A stretch of DNA of 64,000 bases, taken from assembly GCF_017308075.1 (NCBI RefSeq), contig NZ_JAFKFX010000027.1, forward strand, positions 223,339 to 287,338, written 5' to 3'. The translations under genes were made by a program, and so were the position numbers. The DNA comes from Allobosea sp. (GTDB lineage Bacteria; Pseudomonadota; Alphaproteobacteria; Rhizobiales; Beijerinckiaceae). The notes below the pieces were generated by a model. It worked only from the letters and a program-made list of their open reading frames with translations, ran no database searches and was not told where the DNA came from. Shown here one piece after another: positions 17,449-25,636 of the stretch (positions within the stretch are counted from its first letter, which is position 1; the number at the start of each line of letters is the position of its first letter).

Positions 17449-18301
17449 GCAGGGCATCGGGCGGCGCCACCAGCCCGTTGGCCAGCCGCTCATAGACCCC
17501 CGGACGCCCGATGAGGCGCGCCGCGAGCCCGAGCAGGGCCGGCGGCACCGCGATCAGCCCCGGACGGCGCCCGAGCCCGGCACGCATCGCCGCGAGCATG
17601 TCCGCCACGCCGAGCGCTCCGGGATCGGAGACGATGAAGCTGCGGCGCGCCGGGCAGGCCTCGCCGAGCGCGAAGATCACGGCCTCGCAGAGATTCTCGA
17701 CCGCCAGCAGCGAGCGTGGCGCCTTGAGCCCGCCCAGCGGCAGCGGCAAAGGCAGCCGCGCCAGCCTGACCAGCCCGGCCATGTTGGCCTTGACCCCCGG
17801 CCCGTAGACCAGGACCGGGCGCAGTGCGACCCAGGCGAGATCGCGCTCTGCCAGCCCCCGCTCGGCTGCGAGCTTGGAGCGACCATAGGCATCTGTCGGC
17901 GCCGGCGGATCGCGCTCGCTCAGGGGCAGATCATTGGCCGGGCCGCTCTGCGCCCGGATCGAGGAGAGGAAGACGAAACGGGCGACACCGGCCGCCCGCG
18001 CGGCATCGGCGAGCGCCAGGGTCGCGTCCGTGTTGACGCGCCGATAGGCTTCCTCCGGCAGCGCGGTATCGGCATGAGCGAGGCCGGCGCCATGCACGAC
18101 ATGGCGCACACCGGCCAGTGCCGCGCTCCAGTCGACGAAGCCGGAGAGATCGCCGACGATAACCTGCTCGAACCCGGCGATCTCCGGCAGCGGGCGCCGG
18201 AGCGCCGCCCGCACCAGGTAGCCCGCAGCGGAAAGCTCGCGCAGGAGATGGCGGCCGACGAAGCCGCTCGCCCCGGTGACGAGAACGCGCTCGCCGCTCA
18301 T
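17369..18301 (-). CDS. NAD-dependent epimerase/4-ketoreductase (WbpV/WreQ-like)
   Basis: A 310-residue extended SDR enzyme. It has the NAD loop VTGASGFVGRHLL at the N-terminus, HVVHGAGLAH, FLSSIRAQSG, and the catalytic YGRSKLAAER (Tyr-x3-Lys near residue 145). The short length and lack of a long sugar-epimerase tail fit ketoreductases that turn the 4-keto-6-deoxy product into QuiNAc or FucNAc. The ATG at 18301 overlaps the stop of the glycosyltransferase gene upstream (ATGA), so they form one operon. Its last 80 bases overlap the end of the convergent dehydratase gene. Another hexose epimerase function is possible. Confidence 0.87.
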   Translation of the reverse strand: MSGERVLVTGASGFVGRHLLRELSAAGYLVRAALRRPLPEIAGFEQVIVGDLSGFVDWSAALAGVRHVVHGAGLAHADTALPEEAYRRVNTDATLALADAARAAGVARFVFLSSIRAQSGPANDLPLSERDPPAPTDAYGRSKLAAERGLAERDLAWVALRPVLVYGPGVKANMAGLVRLARLPLPLPLGGLKAPRSLLAVENLCEAVIFALGEACPARRSFIVSDPGALGVADMLAAMRAGLGRRPGLIAVPPALLGLAARLIGRPGVYERLANGLVAPPDALLSAGWQPRIGSEAALARLAVLPAGEV

Positions 18302-19329
18302 CTTGCCGCTCTTGCGGGGCGCCGGCGGGCGAAGCGGCGCAGCAACAGCCCGACGAGGCAAAGCGCGGCAGCGAGCCCGGCCAGCTGCACCCAGAACGCG
18401 GGGAACGCGATGGTGAATCCGGCAAGGACGACGAGAGCGAGATTGAGCAGCGCCACCTGCGCCACGATCTCGCTGACCGAGAAGCCGTTATCAGTGGCCT
18501 GCTGGTAGAAGTGGCTGCGATGCGCCTGCCAAACCTTCTCGCCGCGCGCGAGGCGGCGGAACAGGGTGATGGTCGAATCCATCACATGGTAGAGCGGCAG
18601 GATCAGCGCCGCCGCCAGCGCGCCGGTGCCGGCGAGCCGGTAGAGCAGATAGGCGGTGAGCAGGCCGAGCGGCAACGAGCCGACATCGCCGAGGAAGATT
18701 TGCGCCACCGGGCGGTTGAACGGAGCGAAGCCGAGGAGCCCGCCGAGCAGCGCGGCGGCGAGCAGGCCGGCAGCAGGGTTGAGCCCGCCATACAGGCTCG
18801 CTAGCACCAGCGCGGCGCAGAGCGGCACGATGCCGGCCACCGTGATCCAGTCGATGCCGTCCATGAAGTTGACGAGATTGACGAACCAGACGCCGGCCAG
18901 GATGGCGAGGCCGCGCTCGGCCCAGAGCGGCAGCAGCTCCGGCAGCAGGCGGATGTCCGGCGCGCCCTGGAGGACGACCAGCGTGACGCAGACGAGCTGC
19001 AGGACGAGACGCAGGCCCGCCGGCAGCGGGCGGATATCGTCCCAGGCCCCGACGAAGGCGACGAGAACCGCGGCTCCGATCACCACGAGCAGGCCGGAGC
19101 CGGCTCCCGCCGGCAGCGGCCACAGCAAGGGCACCAGCCCGAGCGCCAGGAAGGCGCCGGCGAGGACAGCGATGCCGCCGCCCTGCGGCGTCGGGACGCG
19201 ATGACTCGAGCGGGCATTCGGCCGCGCCAGGGCGTAGCGCAGCATCAGCGGGCGCAGCAGACGGCAGAACCACCAGGCGAGGCCTGCGGCAACGAGCGTG
19301 ATCGACAGGGCTGGGACGAAGGTTTCCAA
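18298..19329 (-). CDS. Polyprenyl-phosphate N-acetylhexosamine-1-phosphate transferase (GT4, WbpL/WecA family)
   Basis: An integral membrane enzyme with about ten helices that loads the first sugar phosphate on undecaprenyl phosphate for O-antigen synthesis. Family motifs are clear: ARPNARSSHRVPTPQGGG near the N-terminus, VGAWDDIRPL, NFMDGIDWI, FLGDVGSLPLG, and the basic HRSHFYQQA loop. The start is uncertain: a TTG at 19329 gives the usual family N-terminus (FVPALSITLVAAGLAWW), while an ATG at 19401 or TTG at 19425 would add residues that do not look like protein and leave almost no room for a promoter facing the divergent gene. Coupled to the downstream epimerase gene. Confidence 0.87.
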   Translation of the reverse strand: METFVPALSITLVAAGLAWWFCRLLRPLMLRYALARPNARSSHRVPTPQGGGIAVLAGAFLALGLVPLLWPLPAGAGSGLLVVIGAAVLVAFVGAWDDIRPLPAGLRLVLQLVCVTLVVLQGAPDIRLLPELLPLWAERGLAILAGVWFVNLVNFMDGIDWITVAGIVPLCAALVLASLYGGLNPAAGLLAAALLGGLLGFAPFNRPVAQIFLGDVGSLPLGLLTAYLLYRLAGTGALAAALILPLYHVMDSTITLFRRLARGEKVWQAHRSHFYQQATDNGFSVSEIVAQVALLNLALVVLAGFTIAFPAFWVQLAGLAAALCLVGLLLRRFARRRPARAAR

Positions 19330-19442
19330 GGCCGGCGGACCATAGCCAGCCTTCCGCCGGCCGCAAGGGCTTGTTGCGAGGGCATCGTCGCAAAGCGGCA
19401 TTCCAGCTTGCGCCAACAGGCACAAAAGCAGAACATGCAGGC

Positions 19443-19907
19443 ATGAGCACGACCGAATCCACCCTCAACCCGGCTCCCAGCCGGCCGGAGGTCACCCGCG
19501 CCGTCTGCCGCGGCGCCGCCCGGCATCTGCGCGAGCGCGGCTACGCCATCGTCAAGGAGATGACCTTCGCCAATGGCCGGCGCGGCGACATCGTGGCGCT
19601 GTCGTCGAGCGGCGAATTGCTGGTCGTCGAGGTCAAGTCGAGCCTGGAGGACTACCGCGTCGACGGAAAATGGCCGGATTACCGCGACTATTGCGACGCC
19701 TTCCTGTTCGCCGTCGCACCGGAATTCCCGCACGAAATCATTCCGGACGATGTCGGGCTGATCATCGCCGATGCCTGGGGCGGCGAGATGCTGCGCGACG
19801 CACCGCGCCATCCGCTCGCCCCGGCCCGACGCAAGATGCTGACCATCGCCTTCGCCAAGCTCGCGGCAGGGCGGCTGGCGGCGCTGGAGGATCCTGATCC
19901 GCGCTGA
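19443..19907 (+). CDS. mmcB: MmcB family DNA repair nuclease-like protein
   Basis: A 154-residue protein matching MmcB, a small SOS-linked protein of Alphaproteobacteria. It has a PD-(D/E)XK-like core: RGDIVALSSSGELLVVEVKSS (about residues 43-63), with Asp and Glu-x-Lys in the right order. WPDYRDYCDAFLFAV and APARRKMLTIAFAK are further family signatures. In Caulobacter MmcB contributes to mutagenic repair together with the ImuABC group; none of those genes are here. I chose the ATG at 19443, because the longer frame upstream runs into the divergent glycosyltransferase region. Confidence 0.82.
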   Translation: MSTTESTLNPAPSRPEVTRAVCRGAARHLRERGYAIVKEMTFANGRRGDIVALSSSGELLVVEVKSSLEDYRVDGKWPDYRDYCDAFLFAVAPEFPHEIIPDDVGLIIADAWGGEMLRDAPRHPLAPARRKMLTIAFAKLAAGRLAALEDPDPR

Positions 19908-20008
19908 CGCCCCGGCGGGCCTGATCGGATTACCGCCTTAGAGTGCATGACCCCCGGCAGCACCTGCGCTAAGCGGTTGGGCTCGACCGGCCTTGAGGGG
20001 GTGTCGGG

Positions 20009-20854
20009 ATGAAGCTCTTGAACTGGCTCGCGGCCGCCATGCTCGGCCTCCTTGCGGCCGTGGGCAGCGCCCTGGCGCAGGCGCCCGAGGAGATCGTCCG
20101 CGGGATCTATGAGGGCGGTGGAGCACGCAGCTCGATCGACCGCCTGCGCGCACCCGGAGCGCGCAATCGCTATTTCCAGCCGGCGCTGGTGCGTCTGCTC
20201 GACGCCAATGACCGCGAGGAATGCATCGACTTCGGTCTGCATATCAATGGCCAGGATTTCGACGAGGCGGAGATCGCGCGCAGCCTGCGGCTGGAAGCCC
20301 GGCAGGAGGGCGAGCGCGCCGTCGTCGAGGCCCGTTTCCGCAGCTTCGGCAAGCCGAACCATTTCCGCTTCGAATTCCTGCGCTCGGGCGAGAGCTGGAA
20401 GATCGCCGACATTGCCTCGCTGGCGCCGGACGAGCGCTGGCGGCTATCGACCACGCCGTGCCGCGGCGTGCGAGCCGTCGCGGCCGCCGAGAACGGCGCT
20501 ACCGGGCCGGAGGAATTGCGTAGGCCTGGCCGCTATTGCTTCGCCAGCCGCTCGTCGCAGTTGAAGATCGATGTGGCCTCCTCGGGCCGCGCCCAGATCA
20601 GCCTCGATCATCTCGGCCAGAACGGACATACCTGCGGGGTCGAAGGCATCGGCCGGCCGATCGGCTCCGGCTGGCAGCTCGAACTCGAAGGGGTCAAGGG
20701 CCCGTGCCGGCTCACGCTCGTCGTCTCGCCGGCCGGCAGACTGACGACGCGCGATCCCGGCGGTTCCTGCCGGGCGACCTATTGCGGGATGCGCGCCGAA
20801 CTCGCCGACGTCGCCATCGATCTCAGGCGCGGCAAGCGCCCCTGCCGCAACTGA
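20009..20854 (+). CDS. Secreted protein of unknown function
   Basis: A 281-residue protein with a clear signal peptide (MKLLNWLAAAMLGLLAAVGS then ALA before QAPEE). The first half resembles DUF3828-type periplasmic proteins: an EEIVRGIYEGG helix, a ...RYFQPALVRLLDANDR segment, and a strand-rich region ending in FLRSGESWKIADI. The second half has five or six Cys residues (in TTPCRGV, GRYCFAS, HTCGVEG, GPCRL, GSCRATYCGM), likely forming disulphides in the periplasm. Its stop is 8 bases from the end of the convergent regA gene. No function can be assigned. Confidence 0.7.
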   Translation: MKLLNWLAAAMLGLLAAVGSALAQAPEEIVRGIYEGGGARSSIDRLRAPGARNRYFQPALVRLLDANDREECIDFGLHINGQDFDEAEIARSLRLEARQEGERAVVEARFRSFGKPNHFRFEFLRSGESWKIADIASLAPDERWRLSTTPCRGVRAVAAAENGATGPEELRRPGRYCFASRSSQLKIDVASSGRAQISLDHLGQNGHTCGVEGIGRPIGSGWQLELEGVKGPCRLTLVVSPAGRLTTRDPGGSCRATYCGMRAELADVAIDLRRGKRPCRN

Positions 20855-20862
20855 AGGGCGGC

Positions 20863-21432
20863 TCAGCGCGGGGCGCGCTTGGCGAGGATACGCTGCAAGG
20901 TGCGCCGATGCATGCCGAGACGGCGCGCCGTCTCGGAGACATTGCGGCTGCAGAGTTCGTAGACGCGCTGGATGTGCTCCCAACGCACCCGATCGGCCGA
21001 CATCGGGTTCTCCGGCGGCACCGGGCGCGAATCCGGCGAGGCGGCGAGCGCGGAATGGATCTCGTCGGCATCGGCGGGCTTGGCCAGGAAATCATAGGCA
21101 CCGAGCTTCACCGCGCTGACCGCAGTCGCGATGTTGCCATAGCCGGTGAGCACGACGCCCCGCGCATCCGGCCGCTTCTCCTTCAGCCTGGCGATGACGT
21201 CGAGCCCGTTGCCGTCGCCGAGGCGCAGATCGACCACCGCAAAGGCCGGAGCGGCCTCTTCGACGGCGGCAATCCCGGCCTGAACCGAATCGGCGAGGCG
21301 AACCAGATAGCCACGGCCCTCCATGGCGCGGGCGAGGCGGTTGAGGAACGGCTTGTCGTCGTCGACGATCAGCAGGGACATGTCCCTGGCCGCGCCATCC
21401 TGGGCCTGGCCTGCGTTGAGAGCCATTTCCAT
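20863..21432 (-). CDS. regA: Redox response regulator RegA/ActR/PrrA
   Basis: The response regulator of the redox two-component system that controls respiration, carbon and nitrogen fixation genes in Alphaproteobacteria. The receiver domain has the acidic pocket LLIVDDD, the phospho-acceptor Asp in FAVVDLRLGDGNGLDV, the Thr in VVLTGYG and the Lys in FLAKPAD. The Fis-type C-terminal helix-turn-helix SETARRLGMHRRTLQRILAKR is nearly invariant in this family. The ATG at 21432 is 9 bases from GGAGGAG; the ATG at 21441 would be too close. It lies about 140 bases downstream of its kinase on the same strand. Confidence 0.95.
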   Translation of the reverse strand: MEMALNAGQAQDGAARDMSLLIVDDDKPFLNRLARAMEGRGYLVRLADSVQAGIAAVEEAAPAFAVVDLRLGDGNGLDVIARLKEKRPDARGVVLTGYGNIATAVSAVKLGAYDFLAKPADADEIHSALAASPDSRPVPPENPMSADRVRWEHIQRVYELCSRNVSETARRLGMHRRTLQRILAKRAPR

Positions 21433-21441
21433 CGCCTTCAT

Positions 21442-21448
21442 CTCCTCC
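21442..21448 (-). promoter_or_regulatory. Shine-Dalgarno that sets the regA start
   Basis: GGAGGAG on the minus strand lies 9 bases before ATG 21432 and directly against ATG 21441, so the inner ATG is the likelier start. Confidence 0.55.
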
Positions 21449-21571
21449 GGGCCCTGGCCCGGCTCCCTACTCTAAAGCCGGAACGCCGCCGATGCGAAGC
21501 GCGGTTTCGCATGTTCCACATCGACACCGCTCCGGCATCGATTGGCCGCCGCGGCGAGGCGCCGCAAGGCT

Positions 21572-22921
21572 TCATGCTGTCGCATGTAGGGCCGAAAGCT
21601 CGGAATTTGAAGGTCCGAGCAGCCGATCATCCCGCTCGAACACCTCGCGCAGCCAGGTCATGCGAATGGAAGCGCCCGTCGCCGGCAGGGGCAGATTCGA
21701 AAATTCCAGCACCGCGCCGCTGCGCTCGAGCAGCGTCTTGGCGATGAACAGGCCGAGGCCGAGGCCGCCGCCGGCACGCGATTCCTTGTCGCGCGAGCGC
21801 GACAGATAGGGCTCGCCGGCACGCATCAGCACCTCGGAAGCGAACCCCGGACCATCATCGGCGATGGTCAGGACCACGGCGCCCTGCGTCCACTGGGCGG
21901 TTATGGTCACCTTGGAACGGGCGAAGTCGACGGCATTGTCGACGATGTTGCCGAGCCCGTAGATCATGCCGGGATTGCGGCGGCAGACCGGCTCCGGCTT
22001 GTCGCCGACCAGCGTGATCTCGAAGGGCACGCCGAAGGGGCGCTGCGGACCCGCCGCCTCCTCGATCAGCAGACTGAGCGAGAGCTGGTCGAGCGGGCCG
22101 GCATCGTCGTCCTGAAGCGAGGCGAGCTTGCCGAGGATGCCGCGGCAGCGCTCGACCTGCTCGCGCAGCAGGTTGATGTCGTCGGCCATCTCGCCTTCCG
22201 GCGGCGCGAGCCGGGACAGTTCGCGCGCGACCAGCGTAATCGTCGCCAGCGGCGTGCCGAGCTCATGGGCGGCGGCGGCGGCAAGACCATCGAGCTGCGA
22301 GAGATGCTGCTCGCGCGCCAGCACCAGTTCTGTCGCCGCCAGCGCCGCCGACAGATCATGCGCCTCCTTGCTGACCCGCCAGGCATAGATGCCGGTGAAG
22401 CCGAGGCCGAGCAGCAGGGCGATCCAGCTTCCGGCCTGATAATAGGGCGGCAGAACCGGGCGGTCGCCGCCGGACCAGGGCAGCGGCCAATGCGCTATGG
22501 TGAGGAGACTGGCGAGAGCGGCGGCCAGCAGGCCCAGCGCCAATGTATGCCGTGGCGGCAGAGCCGTGGCCGAGATCATCACCGGCGCCAGGAACAGGAT
22601 CGAGAACGGATTCTGCAGGCCGCCGGTGAGATAGAGCAGCGCCGCGAGTTGCAGAATGTCGAAGGCGAGCAGCGCCGTCGCCGCGCCTTCGCGCAGGCGG
22701 TGGCTGAGCGGAAAGCGAATGCGCAGCGCGATGTTCAGCCAGGCGGATACCGCGATCACCACGAAGCACCAGCCGAACGGCAAGCTGAAGCCGAGGCCAA
22801 AATGTACGCCGGCCACTGCGAGACTCTGGCCTGCGATGGCGAGCCAGCGCAGGCGCACCAATGTGTCGAGGCGCAGATGGCGAAGCGCGCGAACCGGCGC
22901 TTCCGGGAAGATGTCGGGCAT
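21572..22921 (-). CDS. regB: Redox sensor histidine kinase RegB/ActS/PrrB
   Basis: The membrane kinase partner of RegA. The 449-residue protein has about six membrane helices, and the quinone-sensing motif GGLQNPF lies between helices. The H-box is AAAAHELGTPLATI; the redox-active Cys is in REQVERCRGILGKL; the ATP-binding boxes are IVDNAVDFA, ADDGPGFA and GGGLGLGLFIAK. All sensing residues described for Rhodobacter RegB are therefore in place. The longest frame starts with a TTG at 22936; the ATG at 22921 (MPDIFPEAPVRALRHLRL) is chosen. It is divergent from the PHB depolymerase gene. Confidence 0.94.
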   Translation of the reverse strand: MPDIFPEAPVRALRHLRLDTLVRLRWLAIAGQSLAVAGVHFGLGFSLPFGWCFVVIAVSAWLNIALRIRFPLSHRLREGAATALLAFDILQLAALLYLTGGLQNPFSILFLAPVMISATALPPRHTLALGLLAAALASLLTIAHWPLPWSGGDRPVLPPYYQAGSWIALLLGLGFTGIYAWRVSKEAHDLSAALAATELVLAREQHLSQLDGLAAAAAHELGTPLATITLVARELSRLAPPEGEMADDINLLREQVERCRGILGKLASLQDDDAGPLDQLSLSLLIEEAAGPQRPFGVPFEITLVGDKPEPVCRRNPGMIYGLGNIVDNAVDFARSKVTITAQWTQGAVVLTIADDGPGFASEVLMRAGEPYLSRSRDKESRAGGGLGLGLFIAKTLLERSGAVLEFSNLPLPATGASIRMTWLREVFERDDRLLGPSNSELSALHATA

Positions 22922-23116
22922 GGTCAGGACGCGCAATCTCTGGAACGGGCGAGGCCTTCTGGCGGTGCAAACCTGTGTCTAAACGGCATCACAAGGAAAT
23001 CTTAGCCCTTTGAACGATTGAATGAGAACAAATTCTATCTACGCTGCGTTCCCCTGTTGCAGTGCATTCAGAATTCGGCACTGCGAAACGGAAGCTGCCG
23101 GGACGAGAGGACTGCC

Positions 23117-24418
23117 ATGTCGTTCGCCTATCATGCCTATGAAGCGGTTCATATGATGGTCAGCCCGGCGCGGGCGATGTCCGATGCAATGCATCTCGCC
23201 TTCAAGAATCCGGCGAATCCGCTGACCTACACCCCGTTCGGGCGCTCGGTCGCCGCTTCCTGCGAATTGTTCGAGCGGACGACGCGCCGCTACGGCAAGC
23301 CGGCCTTCGGCCTCGCCGAGACCACCGTCGGCGGCGTCAAGGTCGCGGTCGAGGAACGCGTCGTCTGGCAGCGCCCCTTCTGCAACCTGGTCTATTTCGA
23401 CCGCCAGATCGGCCAGCGCCGCAAGCCGCAGCCCAAGGTGCTGATGGTCGCGCCGATGTCGGGCCATTACGCCACGCTGCTGCGCGGTACCGTCGAGGCC
23501 TTCCTGCCCGATCACGAGGTCTACATCACCGACTGGATCGACGCCCGGCTGGTGCCGATGGCGGCCGGCCGCTTCGACCTCGACGACTATATCGACTACG
23601 TCATCGCCATGCTGCAGAAGCTCGGCCCCGACACCCATGTCATGGCCGTCTGCCAGCCCTCCGTGCCGGTGCTCGCGGCGATCGCCCGGATGGAGGCCGA
23701 GGGCGACCCGAACGCGCCGCGCTCGATGACGCTGATGGGCGGGCCGATCGACACCAGGCGCTCGCCGACCGCGGTCAACGATCTCGCCATGGAACGCGGC
23801 ACCGACTGGTTCCGCCGCAACTGCATCACAAGGGTGCCGTTCCCGCATCTCGGCGCCTTCCGCGAGGTCTATCCCGGCTTCCTGCAGCTTTCGGGCTTCA
23901 TGGCGATGAATTTCGACCGCCACCTGACCGCGCATTACGACATGTACAAGCACCTCGTCGCCGGCGACGGCGATTCGGCCGAGAAGCACCGCGATTTCTA
24001 CGACGAATATCTCGCCGTGATGGATCTGACCGCCGAATTCTATCTCGAGACGGTCGACAAGGTCTTCGTCCAGCACGCGCTGCCGAAGGGCGAGCTGATG
24101 CACCGCGACAAGCCGGTCGATCTGACGGCGGTGCGCCGCGTCGCGCTGATGACGGTCGAGGGCGAGAAGGACGACATTTCCGGCGTCGGACAGACCAAGG
24201 CGGCGCATGATCTGTGCGTCAACATCCCCGACGATCTGCGGGCCGAATATCTGCAGATGGGCGTCGGCCATTACGGCGTCTTCAACGGCTCGCGCTTCCG
24301 CTCCGAGATCGCACCGCGGATCTCCGACTTCATGCTGACGCTCGACATGAAGGCCGCCAGCGAGCGCCGCAACGAAAGCGCCGCGACCGCCCGCAAGGCG
24401 CTGAAGGTCGCAGGCTGA
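23117..24418 (+). CDS. phaZ: Intracellular poly(3-hydroxybutyrate) depolymerase PhaZ
   Basis: Mobilises stored polyhydroxybutyrate. The 433-residue protein has the intracellular depolymerase architecture: FAYHAYEAVHMMVSPAR at the N-terminus, an alpha/beta-hydrolase core with VLMVAPMSGHYATLLRGTV, and a Cys nucleophile in VMAVCQPSVPVLAA in place of the usual Ser. The late catalytic Asp and His are in MTVEGEKDDISG and GVGHYGVFNGSRF. The ATG at 23117 is preceded by GAGAGG; longer frames upstream are not family-like. It sits divergently next to regB, so it may be under redox control (inference). The tail is rich in Ala and charged residues. Confidence 0.93.
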   Translation: MSFAYHAYEAVHMMVSPARAMSDAMHLAFKNPANPLTYTPFGRSVAASCELFERTTRRYGKPAFGLAETTVGGVKVAVEERVVWQRPFCNLVYFDRQIGQRRKPQPKVLMVAPMSGHYATLLRGTVEAFLPDHEVYITDWIDARLVPMAAGRFDLDDYIDYVIAMLQKLGPDTHVMAVCQPSVPVLAAIARMEAEGDPNAPRSMTLMGGPIDTRRSPTAVNDLAMERGTDWFRRNCITRVPFPHLGAFREVYPGFLQLSGFMAMNFDRHLTAHYDMYKHLVAGDGDSAEKHRDFYDEYLAVMDLTAEFYLETVDKVFVQHALPKGELMHRDKPVDLTAVRRVALMTVEGEKDDISGVGQTKAAHDLCVNIPDDLRAEYLQMGVGHYGVFNGSRFRSEIAPRISDFMLTLDMKAASERRNESAATARKALKVAG

Positions 24419-24428
24419 AGCAGGTGAG

Positions 24429-25460
24429 TTAACGCCGGGGCGGCTTCGGCAGGCGCTTCGCCTCGGCGGCGAGTTCCGCGATATGGGCGTCGGCCTCGCG
24501 CCGGCGCTCCAGCTTCCGGCGGCGATCGAATTCCTCGTACTGCGCCTCGGCGCGCGCCTTGGCCTGGTCCGCGCTGACCGAGCCGCCGCCGCGGAGCACG
24601 GCGCGCCCGAGATTCTGCAATTGCCGGTCGAGAAGCTGGCGAGCCTCCTCCATCAGGACCAACCTGCCAATATCGAGCTGGTCTTCAAAGATGTCGAGCA
24701 GGATCGAAGTCAGGCGGTTCAGCTCCTTGATCTCTGCTTCGGTCAGGTAGTTCTTGGAGACCGTGGCGTCCTGCTTGCGGATATTCTCGGCCGGCCAGCT
24801 TTGCAGCCCCATGTCCGGTGCTTCGCAATCGACTCGGTGGCTGACGATTTCCGCGGGCGTATGCGAGGTCACCGCGTAGACCAATTTGGCTTGCGTGCGC
24901 TGGAAAAATTCGCGCGCGACGGCGGCCGAGCCATCATAGTCCTGACACATCGAGCAGATTTGGCGCAGCTCCTGGTAGAGATTCGCCTCTTCGGAGCGAA
25001 GGTCGCGGATGACCTCGCGCAGTTCGGCGATGCGGCCGGCATTGCCGGGCTCCTTGAGCCGCCTCGTATCGACGACGAAGCCTTTCCTGGCGAACTGGAC
25101 CAGAATACCGGTCGCCCAGCGGCGGAAAAGGGTCGCGTGCGCGGACGAGACGCGGTAGCCGATCGAGATCACCATATCGAGGCTGTAGAGGGTCGTCGGG
25201 CGTCCCATACTTGTTTGCATTTTTTGCAAAGAAGTCGCTTCGTCCAGCTCGCCCTCTTCGTGCACATTGGCGATGTGACGAGAGATGGTCGAGATATCGC
25301 GGCCAAACAGTTGAGCGATCTGCGCCTGCGTCATCCAGAGCGTTTCACCTTCATAGCGAATGTCGATGCGAAGGCCCTGTTCGGTCCCGTAGACGAGGAA
25401 CAGATCGCCCGTCTCGGAATCCTCCTCCAGTCGAACCGGCTCCGCCTGATCCCCAGCCAT
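24429..25460 (-). CDS. RhuM family protein (isolated accessory gene)
   Basis: A 343-residue protein of the RhuM family (named from a Salmonella pathogenicity island gene; biochemical role unknown). The signature region is present: LWMTQAQIAQLFGRDISTISRHIANVHEEGEL (a helix-turn-helix-like start), RPTTLYSLDMVISIGYRV and FRRWATGIL. A conserved mid part around AKLVYAVTSHTPAEIV and KNYLTEAEIKELNRLTSILLDIFEDQ follows, then a charged coiled-coil tail. Base composition is visibly less GC-rich than its neighbours, and the gene stands alone between core genes, so recent transfer is likely. RhuM genes often travel with restriction or toxin loci; none is present here. Confidence 0.88.
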   Translation of the reverse strand: MAGDQAEPVRLEEDSETGDLFLVYGTEQGLRIDIRYEGETLWMTQAQIAQLFGRDISTISRHIANVHEEGELDEATSLQKMQTSMGRPTTLYSLDMVISIGYRVSSAHATLFRRWATGILVQFARKGFVVDTRRLKEPGNAGRIAELREVIRDLRSEEANLYQELRQICSMCQDYDGSAAVAREFFQRTQAKLVYAVTSHTPAEIVSHRVDCEAPDMGLQSWPAENIRKQDATVSKNYLTEAEIKELNRLTSILLDIFEDQLDIGRLVLMEEARQLLDRQLQNLGRAVLRGGGSVSADQAKARAEAQYEEFDRRRKLERRREADAHIAELAAEAKRLPKPPRR

Positions 25461-25636
25461 ACGCGCCCCTGCCTCCGCATGAGAACAAAGAGAATACAAA
25501 TCTTCCGAAAGAAGCAAGCGGAGGGCGCAGGGCCGTGCACAAGCGAAGCGTGTACTCTGCCGAGCCAGGATGCGCTGTTCGGTCAGCGTCTGCCCGCCCC
25601 TTCCTCTCCCGTCGCGAATCCCGCACAATCGCGGCG

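Noticed and set aside
18298-19425. Longest version of the glycosyltransferase gene
   Set aside because: The first 32 residues from the TTG at 19425 do not look like protein of this family and would leave only 17 bases to the divergent mmcB start.
23018-23116. PhaR-type operator (CTGC/GCAG) before phaZ
   Set aside because: CTGC and GCAG words occur near 23045-23065, but the spacing is far longer than I recall for PhaR sites.
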